Both the position numbers and the translations under genes were made by a program. DNA of 64,000 bases, from assembly GCF_000372725.1 (NCBI RefSeq), contig NW_005200146.1, forward strand, positions 97,774 to 161,773. Reading direction: 5' to 3'. This DNA comes from Emiliania huxleyi CCMP1516. Its lineage: Eukaryota > Haptophyta > Isochrysidales > Noelaerhabdaceae. Below the pieces are notes generated by a model. That model saw only the letters and a list, made by a program, of their open reading frames with translations. It did no database searches and was not told the DNA's origin. This document shows, piece after piece, positions 63,093-64,000 of this stretch (its first letter is position 1; each line of letters opens with the position of its first letter).

Positions 63093-63424
63093 CCATCTCT
63101 CGAGCGAGAGAAGAGGGACGCCTCACGATGCTACAGAGGGCCGAGACCAGGACCATTCCACACGGTCAGACCACTCTGATCCCCACCACACCACGTTGGG
63201 CAAGCTTGGTAGCAACACCGAGCCCAAGGACGACACCGATGCACTGGACAAGTCATCGTCGCCTGGCTCCGCTGGGGAGGGGGCTACGCCAGCTGGAATG
63301 CCTTCTGCCAGGCTGCCGGCGAGCTCTCCTCCGGCGGAAGCCTTACTGGACCCGAAAGGGTTTGACTTGACCGTGGCAGCGATCAAGCCATCCGCAGTGG
63401 ACTCGCCTCATGGTTTGAGCACCA

Positions 63425-63889
63425 CCACTTTTTGACGCCCGAACGGGCATACAATCTCACGTCCCCGCCGAGGACGTCACGGGATTCTCGACCGGCGGCG
63501 TGGAGGCACTACAGCTGCAGTTGCAACAGTTTGTGCAGTGCGCTGAGGAGGGCGCAGCCGCGCTCATGCCCAACGACGTTGGAGTCATCGCCAGGCACGC
63601 CGCTGATCTTCAAGGCGCAGGGGAGCGGTACATGGCCACCGCCAAGCGCCTCGCGTCCTACCGTGAGGAGCGGTGCGCCTTCCAAACCTGTGTCCGGCAG
63701 GCAGCGGCGATCTACGGGCAGAAGCTATCGAGTGGTGACTTTTCCGCCGATGGCAAGTTCACCGAGGCGGCGCTCTGCTTCAACGTGCTGAACGGGGAGC
63801 TGGGTGCCTTCGAAACCGAGGTAGGCTCCATGTCGGTGTATTCACACCGGCCAGGAGCGGGAGCGCCAGAGAGAAGGCAAAAGGCATGA
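63425..63889 (+). CDS. Unidentified coding stretch near the right edge
   Basis: A frame entering around 63425 (FDARTGIQSHVPAEDVTGFS) continues as TGGVEALQLQLQQFVQCAEE, then ...DLQGAGERYMATAKRLASYR and ...YGQKLSSGDFSADGKFTEAA, to TGA at 63887-63889. It is helical and gag-like in feel but has no recognisable family. It may be a later exon of the gene starting at 62961. Confidence 0.4.
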   Translation, partial: PLFDARTGIQSHVPAEDVTGFSTGGVEALQLQLQQFVQCAEEGAAALMPNDVGVIARHAADLQGAGERYMATAKRLASYREERCAFQTCVRQAAAIYGQKLSSGDFSADGKFTEAALCFNVLNGELGAFETEVGSMSVYSHRPGAGAPERRQKA

Positions 63890-64000
63890 CAAGCAAAGGA
63901 TCTCTCTGGGCGGGGGTAGTTCAACGAAGGGGGAAGACGCCAAGCACAAAAGAATAACAAGACAGTGTACTCAGGCAGTCTCATGCGAAGAGTCAGATAA
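63890..64000. other. Right edge, nothing recognised
   Basis: A-rich 110 bp after the last stop. Too short to interpret. Confidence 0.4.

Overview
This is GC-rich nuclear DNA from a photosynthetic eukaryote, most likely a haptophyte alga. The supporting signs are short introns in nearly every recognisable gene, many with GC-AG boundaries; arrays of a GGGGAGAT-type microsatellite inside introns; a plastid-type MGDG synthase; a nuclear succinate dehydrogenase anchor subunit; an ELO elongase; a mitochondrial carrier; and many dispersed repeats. The haptophyte assignment rests on remembered sequence style and was not searched. There is a 100-N assembly gap at 32572-32671. I see no rRNA, tRNA, CRISPR array or bacterial operon.

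Layout. 1-9.3 kb: repeat-rich DNA, a 3' fragment of a 2OG-Fe(II) oxygenase, then a membrane HET-like/IQ/LRR gene followed by a SINE-like element. 9.3-16.3 kb: sdhD-like gene, exostosin-type glycosyltransferase, a tandem-hairpin array, and a second HET-like gene cut short at a second SINE-like copy. 16.3-22.5 kb: ankyrin-coiled-coil-RING protein, TauD/TfdA-type dioxygenase, and decayed oxygenase copies. 22.8-27.7 kb: a receptor-like HET-family membrane protein and a HAD IIA hydrolase. 29.2-32.4 kb: a secreted Cys-rich/C2 gene interrupted by an RT-RNase H fragment. 32.9-35.6 kb: MGDG synthase. 36-39.3 kb: non-LTR RT remnant and an LRR fragment. 39.8-42.9 kb: a 1033-residue intronless protein whose parts look like an ADP-ribosyltransferase fold, an atypical kinase and a DUF6939/NADAR-like domain. 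43-52.3 kb: a second hairpin array, then a 7.8-kb element with split direct repeats (A1...B1A2...B2) carrying 14 copies of a ~380-bp satellite. 52.6-62.4 kb: ELO elongase, mitochondrial carrier, a 1.24-kb TIR element, a lipoxygenase-like gene and a PH-domain gene.

Two themes stand out. First, many introns here, in at least five unrelated genes, start inside one copy of a direct repeat and end just before the other copy. This is what intron gain by insertion or duplication would leave. Second, the window holds several unusual signalling architectures: three HET-family genes, two of them membrane-anchored with LRR or ectodomain, and the ART/kinase/NADAR-like fusion. Whether these act together is not shown by the sequence.
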